Source: an uncultured Alphaproteobacteria bacterium (GTDB taxonomy: Bacteria; Pseudomonadota; Alphaproteobacteria; RF32; CAG-239). From it: 44,080 bases of DNA. Shown here one piece after another: positions 1 through 8,036 of the stretch (positions within the stretch are counted from its first letter, which is position 1; every line of letters starts with the position of its first letter). A program made the translations under genes and the position numbers. The notes under the pieces were generated by a model. That model was not told the origin of the DNA. It searched no databases and worked only from the letters and a program-made list of their open reading frames with translations. Location of the stretch: positions 1 to 44,080 of the forward strand of contig CAKQRZ010000014.1 of the NCBI GenBank assembly GCA_934271715.1, given 5' to 3'.

Positions 1-83
1 ACAATAGACCCCTGAAATTACTTGCTTGGAATACACCTTCCTCTGCTTCTCTGTTCGTTTAGCAACTTTAATCTACACCTATA

Positions 84-737
84 TCAATAACGGCGGATAA
101 TTCCCGACAGCACGCCCTGAATCTTTACGCGGTCTGAGGTATAGGTTTGCGGCTGATATTCTTTATTGCACGGCAAAAGATGAATAATATTGCCGTCTTT
201 TTTCAAAACTTTAAGCGTTGCCTCGCTGTTATCTATCAGAGCAACCACGATTTTTCCGTTATCCGCCTGCTCCTGCCTGCGGATTATAGCAGTGTCGCCG
301 TCCATAATTCCGGCTTCTACCATAGAATTTCCCTCAATCGTCAGCGCATAATACTTGCCGAGCGAAACCATATCAAACGGCACCGCCACCGTTTCTGTCT
401 CATCTGCCAGCGCCTCAATCGGCAGACCGGCGGCGATTTTCCCATATAAAGGAATCTGCACAGAACTGTTATGCAAAGCCTGTTCTCGTTTTTTTTCTTC
501 ATCTATAATAGCCTGAGGTTTAAAGCGCGGTAAACGGATAACCTCCAGCGCGCGGGCTTTATGCGGCAGCTTGCGGATAAAATTCCGCTCTTCCAGAGAA
601 CTGATAAGCGCATGAATTCCGGATTTAGATTTTAAGCCGATAGCGTCTTTCATTTCATCAAACGACGGGCATTGTCCGGTTTCGCGGTTGACTTTATTTA
701 TATACATCAAAAGATTATACTGCTTTTCCGTAAGCAT
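84..737 (-). CDS. lexA: LexA repressor, SOS master regulator
   Basis: Transcriptional repressor of the SOS DNA-damage regulon that cleaves itself when RecA is activated. The N-terminal half is a winged helix (MLTEKQYNLLMYI onward). The C-terminal half is the S24 peptidase domain, with an Ala-Gly cleavage site in YGKIAAGLP (about residues 103-104), the nucleophile Ser in EGNSM (about 138) and the general-base Lys in EATLK (about 176). The open frame begins 6 nt earlier at 743, but the AGGAG ribosome site at 746-750 is only 2 nt from that ATG and 8 nt from the ATG at 735-737. The downstream start gives the usual MLT... N-terminus and 217 residues. Stop is TGA. The gene is single, divergent from nothing in the window and followed upstream by accA on the same strand. 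A LexA-type direct repeat in its promoter implies autoregulation. Confidence 0.95.
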   Translation of the reverse strand: MLTEKQYNLLMYINKVNRETGQCPSFDEMKDAIGLKSKSGIHALISSLEERNFIRKLPHKARALEVIRLPRFKPQAIIDEEKKREQALHNSSVQIPLYGKIAAGLPIEALADETETVAVPFDMVSLGKYYALTIEGNSMVEAGIMDGDTAIIRRQEQADNGKIVVALIDNSEATLKVLKKDGNIIHLLPCNKEYQPQTYTSDRVKIQGVLSGIIRRY

Positions 738-757
738 AAGCATTTCTCCTAAAATTT

Positions 758-792
758 GTTCTATTTTAGTTCTGTATATTTATAAAAGTCAA
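758..792 (-). promoter_or_regulatory. lexA promoter with alphaproteobacterial LexA box
   Basis: On the plus strand GTTC (758-761), 7 nt, GTTC (769-772); read on the lexA strand this is GAAC-N7-GAAC, the direct-repeat SOS box known from alphaproteobacteria. It is interleaved with a sigma70-like promoter: TTGACT at 792-787, 18-nt spacer, TAAAAT at 768-763. The -10 sits between the two half-sites, so bound LexA would block its own promoter. Confidence 0.8.
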
Positions 793-800
793 GCGCTTTT

Positions 801-1784
801 TTAGGCGGATTTCTGAGAAGTAACAAATTGCTCGCCGATTTTCAAAAACTTTTCGGTGCGCAGCTGCTTAAGCTTGCCGTAATCCTGCGCGCACAATTCT
901 TTTAAATCTTTTTCCAAAGCCGTGCGCAGATTTTCAAAAGTTTTTGCCGCATCGCGGTGCGCGCCGCCTAAAGGCTCTGCCACTATTTCATCAATAATTC
1001 CCAGACGCTTCAAGTCCTGCGCCGTCAAATGCAAAGCCTCAGTAGCTTCTTTGGTTTTATCAGCCGAACGCCACAAAATAGAAGCGCAGCCCTCCGGTGA
1101 AATTACCGAATAAATAGAATGTTCCAGCATAATAACTTTATCGGCAACTGCGATGGCAATAGCTCCGCCGGAGCCGCCCTCGCCGATAACTGTGGCGATA
1201 ATCGGCGTTTTTATGCGCAGGCATTTTTCAATAGATGCAGCAATAGCCTGAGCCTGACCTCTGGCTTCGGCATCCACCCCAGGATAGGCGCCGGCAGTAT
1301 CTACAAAAGCCAAAACCGGCAGCTTGAATTTTTCGGCCATATCCATCAGGCGCTGTGCCTTGCGGTAGCCCTCAGGCTTTGCCATGCCGAAGTTATATTT
1401 TATGCGTGAATCTAAATCGTTGCCTTTTTCCTGCCCGATTACCACAACCGGAATATTGCCGAATTTGCCGATACCGCCGACCATTGCCGGATCATCGCCG
1501 AAGCAGCGGTCGCCGCACAGCAGAGTAAAATCGCTGATTAAAGCTTTTATATAGTCCAAGCAATGCGGACGATTCGGATGGCGGGCAATCTGAGCCTTTT
1601 GCCACGGCGATAAATTTTTATAAACATTTGCCATGTGGGTCTGCAGGTGCTTTTCCAAGCGCTTGATTTCTTTGGTAATGTCTAAATCCTCATCTTTGGC
1701 AATCGTTTTTAAGTGCTGAATTTTTTCTTCAATATCTACGATTGTTTTTTCAAAATCCAAAATGACTGTTTCATTATCGCTCAT
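801..1784 (-). CDS. accA: acetyl-CoA carboxylase carboxyltransferase subunit alpha
   Basis: Alpha subunit of the carboxyltransferase half of acetyl-CoA carboxylase, which makes malonyl-CoA for fatty acid synthesis together with AccD, AccB and AccC. At 327 residues it has the usual family length. Recognisable stretches are HPNRPHCLDYI, the FGMAKPEGYRKA segment, the AFVDTAGAYPGVDAEARGQA active-site region and the GEGGSGGAIAI glycine-rich loop. The N-terminal helix (DFEKTIVDIEEKIQHL) is typical. An AAGGAA ribosome site lies just upstream of the ATG. No other acc gene is in the window. The product is cytoplasmic and essential in most bacteria. The identification is secure. Confidence 0.97.
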   Translation of the reverse strand: MSDNETVILDFEKTIVDIEEKIQHLKTIAKDEDLDITKEIKRLEKHLQTHMANVYKNLSPWQKAQIARHPNRPHCLDYIKALISDFTLLCGDRCFGDDPAMVGGIGKFGNIPVVVIGQEKGNDLDSRIKYNFGMAKPEGYRKAQRLMDMAEKFKLPVLAFVDTAGAYPGVDAEARGQAQAIAASIEKCLRIKTPIIATVIGEGGSGGAIAIAVADKVIMLEHSIYSVISPEGCASILWRSADKTKEATEALHLTAQDLKRLGIIDEIVAEPLGGAHRDAAKTFENLRTALEKDLKELCAQDYGKLKQLRTEKFLKIGEQFVTSQKSA

Positions 1785-1896
1785 GCTTTTTATTCCTTAA
1801 CGATTAAAATAACTGTGGGGAGTTTATCACATTTTTTTGAAATGTTTAGTCTTTTTTTTATGTTGTTAATGACTGTTGACTTTTTTATAAAAAGAT

Positions 1897-1924
1897 TTGC
1901 TATTAAAATATATACCGCTATAAT
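1897..1924 (+). promoter_or_regulatory. candidate promoter for the 1957 gene
   Basis: TTGCTA (1897-1902), 16-nt spacer, perfect TATAAT (1919-1924), in the 172-nt gap between accA and the gene at 1957. A second -35-like TTGACT lies at 1876-1881 without a good -10 at normal spacing. The rest of the gap is AT-rich, with nothing else recognised. Confidence 0.45.
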
Positions 1925-1956
1925 TGGGAATGTCTTGTTTTTAGAGGATATTAACA

Positions 1957-3321
1957 ATGCTGTTGTTTTGTTTTTTCATTACCGTTTTTGCTTCGGCCAG
2001 CTGGCTGATTTATGCTTTTATGTTTGTCAGCTCAAAACTGGCAGATTCCCGCCTGTGGGAGCAAAATCCGGAACAGATGCTTTTAATGCTGTCGGTTGTT
2101 TTTCTGCCAGTGCTGATTATCTGGATGGTATTCGGCTTTATAAACCAATTTATCACTAACCGCGGAATGAATATAAAGCAAAGCGAGCTTTTAAACCAGC
2201 TGCAGAAAAATCAGGACTACACCGACCTTGTGGTGCGGGTTATGCTGGATGCCGAACATGAAATTAAAGACGGATTTGTCTTAAATAAATTTGACTTGTT
2301 TGTTTCGGACATGAATGAAGCCTTAAGCGAAATTATTCAGCGCTGTAATATTGCCTCTTCCGCGCAGCTTGAACAGCTATGGCAGCGCGTAAAGCGCGGC
2401 GAGCGCTGGGTTCTGGGCAAGGCGATTTTAGACGCCAGCAAAAGCCAAAGCACCTTTAACGCTTGGGTCGCCGAAAAAATAAACCGCGACAAAGTTTTCC
2501 GCGGCACTATGCTTGAATTTTGCTCACGCTATCAAAACCTGCTGCAGCTGCTGGAAAAGCATGACCGCGACAAAATTTTTCTGCGGATTATAGAAACCGG
2601 CGTTTTCGGCAAAGTATACTCTATTATTGCTCCGCTCAGCGAGGGTATCAGCGGTTTAGCCGCCAATCCGGCCGACCGAGTTCCGCAGTCGCAGTCTGAC
2701 CGCGATTATTCTTCGGTTTTGAAAATTGCCACCATGGAAGAGCCTAAAGCCAGCGAAACCATTGTAAATGTTGATAAAAATGACAATGATGAAGAAGAAG
2801 ACATTGTTCCGGCGCCTAAGCGCTCTTTATTTTCGCGCTTAAATCCGTTTAGCCGCAAAGAAGAAGAGGAAGATGACGAAGAACATGAGCAAGACCCGTT
2901 TTTCCGCGCCCTGCATAACAGCTTTCAAGAAGAAAGCAGCTTAACCGTCTCTAAAGAAGCTCCGGTTTTCAATGATAACGCTCCGTCTTTCAGCGCGGCG
3001 CCGGATATCAGCAGCGAACCGAGCCTGTCTTCAGCTCCAAGCGATAATACTCCGGTTTTCAGTTCTGCCGCCAATAGCTCAGCAGAGCGTCCTCAGCCGA
3101 CTTTCGGCAGCGCTCGCAGCACTTTAGACAATTTGCGCAGCAGCAATGACTCTTTTTCATTTTCTGCTGAATTAAACGCCGCCAAAAACAATTCGCCGCA
3201 GCCGTCCTTAACCGCAGAACGCCCGTTGACGGCGGCAGCTCCGCAGCAGAAAACCGAAGAAAAAGAAGAAGATTTAGCATATCCTTTTGGCGGCTGGACC
3301 GATGAAGACAATTACCGTTAG
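1957..3321 (+). CDS. membrane-anchored protein of unknown function, acidic C-terminus
   Basis: I do not recognise this 454-residue protein. It starts with two hydrophobic helices (about residues 1-24 and 45-65), followed by a mostly helical cytoplasmic-looking domain to about residue 235 (NQLQKNQDYTDLVVRVML, FNAWVAEKINRDKVF, LLEKHDRDKIFLRIIETGVF). After that comes a long low-complexity tail rich in Glu, Asp, Ser and Pro with one basic patch (APKRSLFSRLNPFSRKEEE). AGAGGAT at 1943-1949 sits 7 nt before the ATG. Its last 20 nt overlap the start of yejA, suggesting translational coupling. The two-helix plus soluble-domain layout loosely recalls MotA/ExbB-type or scaffold proteins, but no motif supports that. 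No function is assigned. Confidence 0.75.
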   Translation: MLLFCFFITVFASASWLIYAFMFVSSKLADSRLWEQNPEQMLLMLSVVFLPVLIIWMVFGFINQFITNRGMNIKQSELLNQLQKNQDYTDLVVRVMLDAEHEIKDGFVLNKFDLFVSDMNEALSEIIQRCNIASSAQLEQLWQRVKRGERWVLGKAILDASKSQSTFNAWVAEKINRDKVFRGTMLEFCSRYQNLLQLLEKHDRDKIFLRIIETGVFGKVYSIIAPLSEGISGLAANPADRVPQSQSDRDYSSVLKIATMEEPKASETIVNVDKNDNDEEEDIVPAPKRSLFSRLNPFSRKEEEEDDEEHEQDPFFRALHNSFQEESSLTVSKEAPVFNDNAPSFSAAPDISSEPSLSSAPSDNTPVFSSAANSSAERPQPTFGSARSTLDNLRSSNDSFSFSAELNAAKNNSPQPSLTAERPLTAAAPQQKTEEKEEDLAYPFGGWTDEDNYR

Positions 3322-5104
3322 TTTAGCCGCAATTTTGGGTTTATTTATGCAGCTCAGCGCTGCAAATGCAGTTATATCCGACCGCATAGCCCTATACGGA
3401 GAATCTAAATACAAAAGCGGCTTTAAGCATTTTGACTATGTAAACACCGAAGCGCCTCAAGGCGGCAAGCTTGTTTTGCCCGCCTATGGAACTTTTGATA
3501 ATTTCAATCCGTATATTTTTAAGGGTGTAGCCGCTACCTTTGTCAATTCGCTTTCTTTTGAAACTTTAGGCTTTTCGCCGGCAGATGACCCGTTTACGGT
3601 TTATCCGCTGCTGGCCGCAAAATTTGATTTACCGGAGGATAAATCATATATCGGCTTTATTTTAGACCCTAAAGCTAAATTTGCGGACGGTTCTCCGGTG
3701 CTGGCCGACGATGTTGTTTTCAGCTTTAAGGCTATTACCGAACAAGGCGCGCCGATTTATAAAATGTATTACGCCGATGTTGAGCGGGTAGAAAAAATCA
3801 ACAAGCGAGAAGTCCGTTTTTATGTAAAATCAGGAGCAGAAAATAAAGAATTGCCGCTGATTCTTTCGCAATTCAGCATTTTTTCAGCCAAAGACTGGCA
3901 GGGAAAAGATTTTGCCAAACCGAGGCTGGAAGTTCCTTTAGGCAGCGGACCATACAAAGTTGCTGACTTTCAGGTAAACAAATTTGTAGAGCTGAAAAAA
4001 AATCCGGACTATTGGGGTAAAAATTTAGCCGTACGGCAAGGCTATTTTAATTTTGACACTATTCGCTACGACTATTACCAAGACACAACCGTAACCCTGC
4101 AGGCGCTGTTTTCCGGCGATATTGACGCCCGCAGCGAATATATCGCCAAAATCTGGATGACCGGATATGATAATGATTTAGTAAAATCCGGAAAAATCAA
4201 AAAAGAACAGCTGCACCATAATAATCCGGCGCCCCTGCAGAATTTCGCTTTTAATCTGCGCCGTAATAAATTTGCCGACCGGAGAGTGCGTCAAGCTATT
4301 GATTTAGCTTTTAATTTTGAATGGGCTAATGCTAAATTATTTTACGGGCAATACCGCCGCTTGTTCAGTTATTTTACCAATACCGGCATGGAAGCCGCCG
4401 GGCTGCCTGAGGGCAAAGAAAAAGAAATTCTCCTGCGCTATAAAGACCGGCTGCGTCCGGAAATATTTACCCAAACCTATCAGCCTACGGTTTACAGCGA
4501 TATAAATAATCCGCGGGAAAACCTCAAAAAAGCCGTGGCTTTGCTAAAAGAAGCCGGCTATGATTTTGTAAACGGCAAAATGACAAACCTTGCCAGCGGC
4601 AAACCTTTGCAGTTTGAAATTTTAAGCAATACCGCCAACGGTTCCACCTTTACCAAAGTAATGCTGCCGTTTATAGAAAATCTGCGTAAAATCGGCATTA
4701 AAGCCGTATTCCGCAATTTAGAAGTAAATATTTTTAAAAACCGGCTGGACAATTTTGATTTTGATATGGCGATTATTTCTTATCCGGTCAGCCAGCTTCT
4801 GGGAAACGAACAGCGGGAATATTGGGGCAGCGCCTCTGCTGATATTACCGGCAGCAACAATGTTATCGGCATCAAAAATCCGGTGGTTGACGAACTTATT
4901 AAAGGCTTGGTCGCCGCCCAGCAAAAAGAAGACTATGTCGCCTATGTAAAAGCTTTGGACCGAGTGCTGCTCAGCGAAAACTACTTGATTTTCCAATGGT
5001 ATTCGCCGTACGACCGCATTGCCTATAAAGACAAATTCGGACAGCCGTCTGCAGATTATAAAATCGGGTTTCAGCCTTATTTATGGTGGCTGAAGGAGGA
5101 ATAA
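3302..5104 (+). CDS. yejA: YejA-like oligopeptide ABC transporter substrate-binding protein
   Basis: Periplasmic solute-binding protein of the family 5 (peptide/nickel) class, closest in layout to YejA, which feeds oligopeptides and microcin C to YejBEF. The first residues (MKTITVSLAAILGLFMQLSA) form a signal peptide with cleavage after about residue 22 (SAANA). Family features include FDNFNPYIFKG near the N-terminus and FADGSPVLADDVVFSF, the typical SBP_bac_5 segment. The open frame extends to an ATG at 3287, but the ATG at 3302 begins the natural signal peptide, giving 600 residues. It overlaps the preceding gene by 20 nt and its TAA overlaps the yejB ATG by 1 nt, so yejA and yejB are cotranscribed and coupled. 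Confidence 0.88.
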   Translation: MKTITVSLAAILGLFMQLSAANAVISDRIALYGESKYKSGFKHFDYVNTEAPQGGKLVLPAYGTFDNFNPYIFKGVAATFVNSLSFETLGFSPADDPFTVYPLLAAKFDLPEDKSYIGFILDPKAKFADGSPVLADDVVFSFKAITEQGAPIYKMYYADVERVEKINKREVRFYVKSGAENKELPLILSQFSIFSAKDWQGKDFAKPRLEVPLGSGPYKVADFQVNKFVELKKNPDYWGKNLAVRQGYFNFDTIRYDYYQDTTVTLQALFSGDIDARSEYIAKIWMTGYDNDLVKSGKIKKEQLHHNNPAPLQNFAFNLRRNKFADRRVRQAIDLAFNFEWANAKLFYGQYRRLFSYFTNTGMEAAGLPEGKEKEILLRYKDRLRPEIFTQTYQPTVYSDINNPRENLKKAVALLKEAGYDFVNGKMTNLASGKPLQFEILSNTANGSTFTKVMLPFIENLRKIGIKAVFRNLEVNIFKNRLDNFDFDMAIISYPVSQLLGNEQREYWGSASADITGSNNVIGIKNPVVDELIKGLVAAQQKEDYVAYVKALDRVLLSENYLIFQWYSPYDRIAYKDKFGQPSADYKIGFQPYLWWLKEE

Positions 5105-6177
5105 TGCGTACCTATATTTTGAAACGACTGCTGCTTATTCCGTTTACGCTGTGGGGGATTATTACCGTAAATTTTGCGATTATACAGCTTGCCCCAGGCG
5201 GACCGGTTGACTATGTGCTGGCGCAGTACCGCGGTATGAACACCGATTCTAAAGCGGCTATAACTTCAGGCGGCGATATATCGCAAAAAACCGGCGATTC
5301 GCAATATACCGGAGCTCAAGGCGTGCCGGAAGATTTGGTTAATGCCCTAAAAAAACAATTCGGCTTTGACAAACCCTGGTATTACCGCTACGGAAAAATG
5401 CTCAAAGACTATTTATGCTTTGATTTCGGCAAAAGCTATTACCGCGACAAAACCATTATAGAGCTGATAAAAGAACGCCTGCCGGTTTCGGTTTCGCTTG
5501 GGCTGTGGTCTACGCTGATTATTTATTTAATTGCCATTCCTTTAGGCATCAAAAAAGCCCGCTATGACGGGTCGCGCTTTGACACCGCCACTTCTTTTTT
5601 AGTCATTGTCGGCTCAGCCATGCCGGTATTTTTGCTGGCGGTGTTTTTTATTGTCTTTTTTGCCGGCGGAATATACTGGCAATGGTTTCCGCTCCGCGGC
5701 TTAACCTCTGAAAACTGGGAATCTTTGGACTTATTCCATAAAATTACCGACTATTTCTGGCATATCGCCTTGCCGGTTTTGACAATGGTAATCGGCGGAT
5801 TCGCAAGTTTAACCATGCTTACTAAAAATTCATTTTTAGATGAAATTAACAAACAGTACGTTTTGACTGCCCGCGCTAAAGGAGCTTCCGAAAATCAGAT
5901 TTTATACGGACATATTTTCCGCAACGCCATGCTAATTATTATTGCCGGTTTTCCGGCGCTGCTTATTAAAATGCTGTTTACCGGCTCGCTTTTGATTGAA
6001 GTGATTTTTTCGCTGAACGGCTTGGGGCTGCTGGGCTATGAGGCCATTACCACCCGCGATTATCCGGTTGTTTTCGGTACATTATATATTTTCGGACTGC
6101 TCGGTTTAGTGCTTAAGCTTGTCAGCGACTTAACTTATTCTCTGGTAGACCCTCGTATAAATTTTGATAAAAACTAA
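5104..6177 (+). CDS. yejB: YejB-like oligopeptide ABC transporter permease
   Basis: Inner-membrane permease of the DppB/OppB/YejB class. The N-terminus (MRTYILKRLLLIPFTLWGII) is the classic first helix, followed by QLAPGGPVDY. A periplasmic stretch with FGFDKPWYYRYGKML precedes the core permease helices. The ATPase-coupling EAA-type loop is visible around TARAKGASENQILYGHIFRN. It has 357 residues, close to E. coli YejB. The strong AAGGAGGA at 5093-5100 and the TAATG overlap with yejA fix the start at 5104 rather than 5083. The usual partners YejE (second permease) and YejF (fused ATPase) do not follow. Instead a convergent gene begins and the two stop codons overlap. Import therefore needs subunits encoded elsewhere. 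Confidence 0.88.
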   Translation: MRTYILKRLLLIPFTLWGIITVNFAIIQLAPGGPVDYVLAQYRGMNTDSKAAITSGGDISQKTGDSQYTGAQGVPEDLVNALKKQFGFDKPWYYRYGKMLKDYLCFDFGKSYYRDKTIIELIKERLPVSVSLGLWSTLIIYLIAIPLGIKKARYDGSRFDTATSFLVIVGSAMPVFLLAVFFIVFFAGGIYWQWFPLRGLTSENWESLDLFHKITDYFWHIALPVLTMVIGGFASLTMLTKNSFLDEINKQYVLTARAKGASENQILYGHIFRNAMLIIIAGFPALLIKMLFTGSLLIEVIFSLNGLGLLGYEAITTRDYPVVFGTLYIFGLLGLVLKLVSDLTYSLVDPRINFDKN

Positions 6178-7142
6178 AGCTTTTCAATAAGTGCTGCCAC
6201 CTCTGCCGCCGCGTTTAGGCTTTTTTGTGGTTTGAAATCAGCGGCATATTCAGAATCCAGCATGACCGCACAGCCCGTTTCACACAAAGAGCGCACAAAA
6301 CGCATATGTTTATCGCTAAGCCAATTATGCCCTGTAAATAAATAAATCGGTTTGCCGGTGCCTGTCGCTTCGCAGCACATGGAAACCGAATCTCCGGTTA
6401 CGATAATATTATCGGCGCAAGCCAAAAAACCGTTGTAAGGATTCTCCGAGGTATCGCCCCACAAATAAGCAAACTGCGGAATGCCTTTCAGCTGCTTCAT
6501 GATTATTTTTTCCGGTTCGCTGCCGGTGCGGCGCGAAGTGGTAATCAGCAAAGAACCACCGGTTTGCTGCTTAAATTTTTTTACGGCCTGCCCCAAAGCC
6601 AAGGCGTTTTTATTAGAAAAAGCTTTGCCCTTAATCGCGCCGCCGATAATCAAAGCGGTTATCGGTTTAGGCAGATTGGTAAATTTTTCAGCCCATTTAT
6701 CTTTTGCAGCAGCTAAATACTGCGGAGTTACACGGTGCGGACAGCCGATTATATAATGAATATTATCTGCGCTTTCTTTATTTTTATCATGTTCCGGCAC
6801 CGCGACTAAATCAAACTCCGCCAAACCGGTATGCCCCGGGTGCATAAGCTGAATCAGCTTGGTCTGCGGATTTTGCTTTTTTATATAACGGGCAACCGGC
6901 ACGGTGCGGCGGCTGATTGACAGCACATAATCCGGCCACGGCGCTGAAATTTCTTTTTTACTTTCTCTATCCAGCCCCATAAGAGTACGTCCCCGCAGCC
7001 AGTTAGGCAAACCGGAAAGTTTGTTATATACCAGTTTTTTTTCAACAGCTTCAATATTTTCCGGCAAAGCGTCAATCACGCCCTGCGCCTGCCCGACGCT
7101 GCCGCGGCGGTTATCAAATAAAGCCCAAAGAATTTTTTTCAT
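6174..7142 (-). CDS. ELM1-like (DUF1022) protein, mitochondrial fission ELM1 family
   Basis: Member of the DUF1022/ELM1 family, widespread in alphaproteobacteria and named after the plant mitochondrial fission protein ELM1. The bacterial function is not established; the fold is thought to be glycosyltransferase-like. Visible family features are the N-terminal WALFDNRRGSVGQAQGVI, the mid-protein LIQLMHPG and AVPEHD, the LIGG-type turn in ITALIIGGAIKG and the late TGDSVSMCCEATGTGKPIYL. An ATG at 7148 lies inside the ribosome site; starting at 7142 puts GGGA at usable spacing and gives 322 residues. Its TAG overlaps the yejB TAA on the other strand. It is a monocistronic convergent unit. Confidence 0.82.
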   Translation of the reverse strand: MKKILWALFDNRRGSVGQAQGVIDALPENIEAVEKKLVYNKLSGLPNWLRGRTLMGLDRESKKEISAPWPDYVLSISRRTVPVARYIKKQNPQTKLIQLMHPGHTGLAEFDLVAVPEHDKNKESADNIHYIIGCPHRVTPQYLAAAKDKWAEKFTNLPKPITALIIGGAIKGKAFSNKNALALGQAVKKFKQQTGGSLLITTSRRTGSEPEKIIMKQLKGIPQFAYLWGDTSENPYNGFLACADNIIVTGDSVSMCCEATGTGKPIYLFTGHNWLSDKHMRFVRSLCETGCAVMLDSEYAADFKPQKSLNAAAEVAALIEKL

Positions 7143-7222
7143 TGTCATTCCCGTTAAATTATTTTATTGTGCATACTATATGAGATATCTGTCAGATAGC
7201 AAGTTTTTTTTGAGGTGACAAA

Positions 7223-7612
7223 ATGAAAGTATTTTATTTTTTATTAGGTTTGGGACTGGGAATTGTTATTTCTGCCAACGCTCAATTTTCTAAAAATACC
7301 GATAATGCCGAGGCTGAAGCCATGAAAAATGCGCCGGTGCTGAAATACAGCCGCGCGCTGCTGCTGAATTCCGGAGATGATAAAATTGCCCGTAACCTGA
7401 TGGTTCTGCACGATGTCATAAACTTCAAAATGGGAGATGAAAAGCTGGCAAAAAGCTTTGATAAAATAGAAAATAACAAAACCTACAACAAAAAAATGGA
7501 TAAGGCTTTTGCCAAGCTGGACAACAGCAAATACCGCAATCAAAAAAATCAGCAGGTTATAAATATCTTAAACGAAGCCGGACAGAAGCTTTATAATCTG
7601 CTGGCAGATTAA
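7223..7612 (+). CDS. small exported protein, unknown function
   Basis: A 129-residue protein beginning with a signal peptide (MKVFYFLLGLGLGIVISANA, likely cleaved before QFSKN). The mature part is helical, very Lys- and Asn-rich, with a near-repeat of FDKIENNKTYNKKMDKAFAK and LDNSKYRNQKNQ. GAGG at about 7211-7214 precedes the ATG. There are no cysteines and no known motif. It is probably periplasmic. It could be a family specific to this lineage. The function is unknown. Confidence 0.7.
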   Translation: MKVFYFLLGLGLGIVISANAQFSKNTDNAEAEAMKNAPVLKYSRALLLNSGDDKIARNLMVLHDVINFKMGDEKLAKSFDKIENNKTYNKKMDKAFAKLDNSKYRNQKNQQVINILNEAGQKLYNLLAD

Positions 7613-7682
7613 CAATTACTTAATACCTTTAGCGTATAATTCCCTCAATTAAACGGTAAAATTTGCCGTAAAGTGAGGAAAT

Positions 7683-7997
7683 ATGAAAAAAATTCTGCTG
7701 CTCTGCCTGTTGGCAACTCTGTGTGTTTCATGTCAATCCAAGGTTGATGATGAGGGGGTTCCGGTTTACGCTTCGGATGCTGAACGTTTTCGTCGCAACA
7801 TTGCCACCAAAGCCATGGGCGAAGATTATGTGGTTTATGAATATGTGGACGTGCGCATAGACGATGTAGCCACTTTGGCTTCTAGATATTGCTATGAAAC
7901 TACTGAAGGCAAAAAAGCCTATCTGCGCGACATTTATATGTATAAAAATCACAAAAGAAGAGCAACTTTTGACTGCGTTGACCTTGCAGCAGAATAG
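7683..7997 (+). CDS. small lipoprotein, unknown function
   Basis: A 104-residue predicted lipoprotein. The N-terminus MKKILLLCLLATLCVSC ends in a lipobox (CVSC), with Cys17 as the probable lipidated residue. The mature part is short and acidic, with two further cysteines (RYCYET and TFDCVD) that could pair. GAGGA precedes the ATG. A good -10 (TATAAT, 7635-7640) lies in the 70-nt gap in front, without a convincing -35. The 3' end of the gene contains the -35 of the putative heat-shock promoter for the next gene. No family is recognised. Confidence 0.7.
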   Translation: MKKILLLCLLATLCVSCQSKVDDEGVPVYASDAERFRRNIATKAMGEDYVVYEYVDVRIDDVATLASRYCYETTEGKKAYLRDIYMYKNHKRRATFDCVDLAAE

Positions 7998-8011
7998 TTT
8001 TATCCCTATAT
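7983..8011 (+). promoter_or_regulatory. candidate RpoH (heat-shock) promoter for the dnaJ-like gene
   Basis: CTTG (7983-7986), 18 nt, CCTATAT (8005-8011). This fits the alphaproteobacterial heat-shock pattern as I recall it, CTTG then about 17-18 nt then CyTATnT. It lies directly upstream of a J-domain gene. A 5-bp inverted repeat CCCTA/TAGGG (8004-8008, 8019-8023) overlaps it. Confidence 0.45.
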
Positions 8012-8036
8012 AAAATCTTAGGGAGAATAATAAAAT

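Noticed and set aside
1..83. Possible partial gene at the left edge
   Set aside because: One plus-strand frame is open for about 20 codons but shows no recognisable protein; 1-83 holds nothing I can support.
1713..2159. Plus-strand ORF across the accA start and the 1957 gene
   Set aside because: Overlaps two better-supported genes and has no ribosome site.
7653..7670. Inverted repeat ACGGTAAA/TTTGCCGT before the small lipoprotein gene
   Set aside because: Imperfect and without other support; could be chance.
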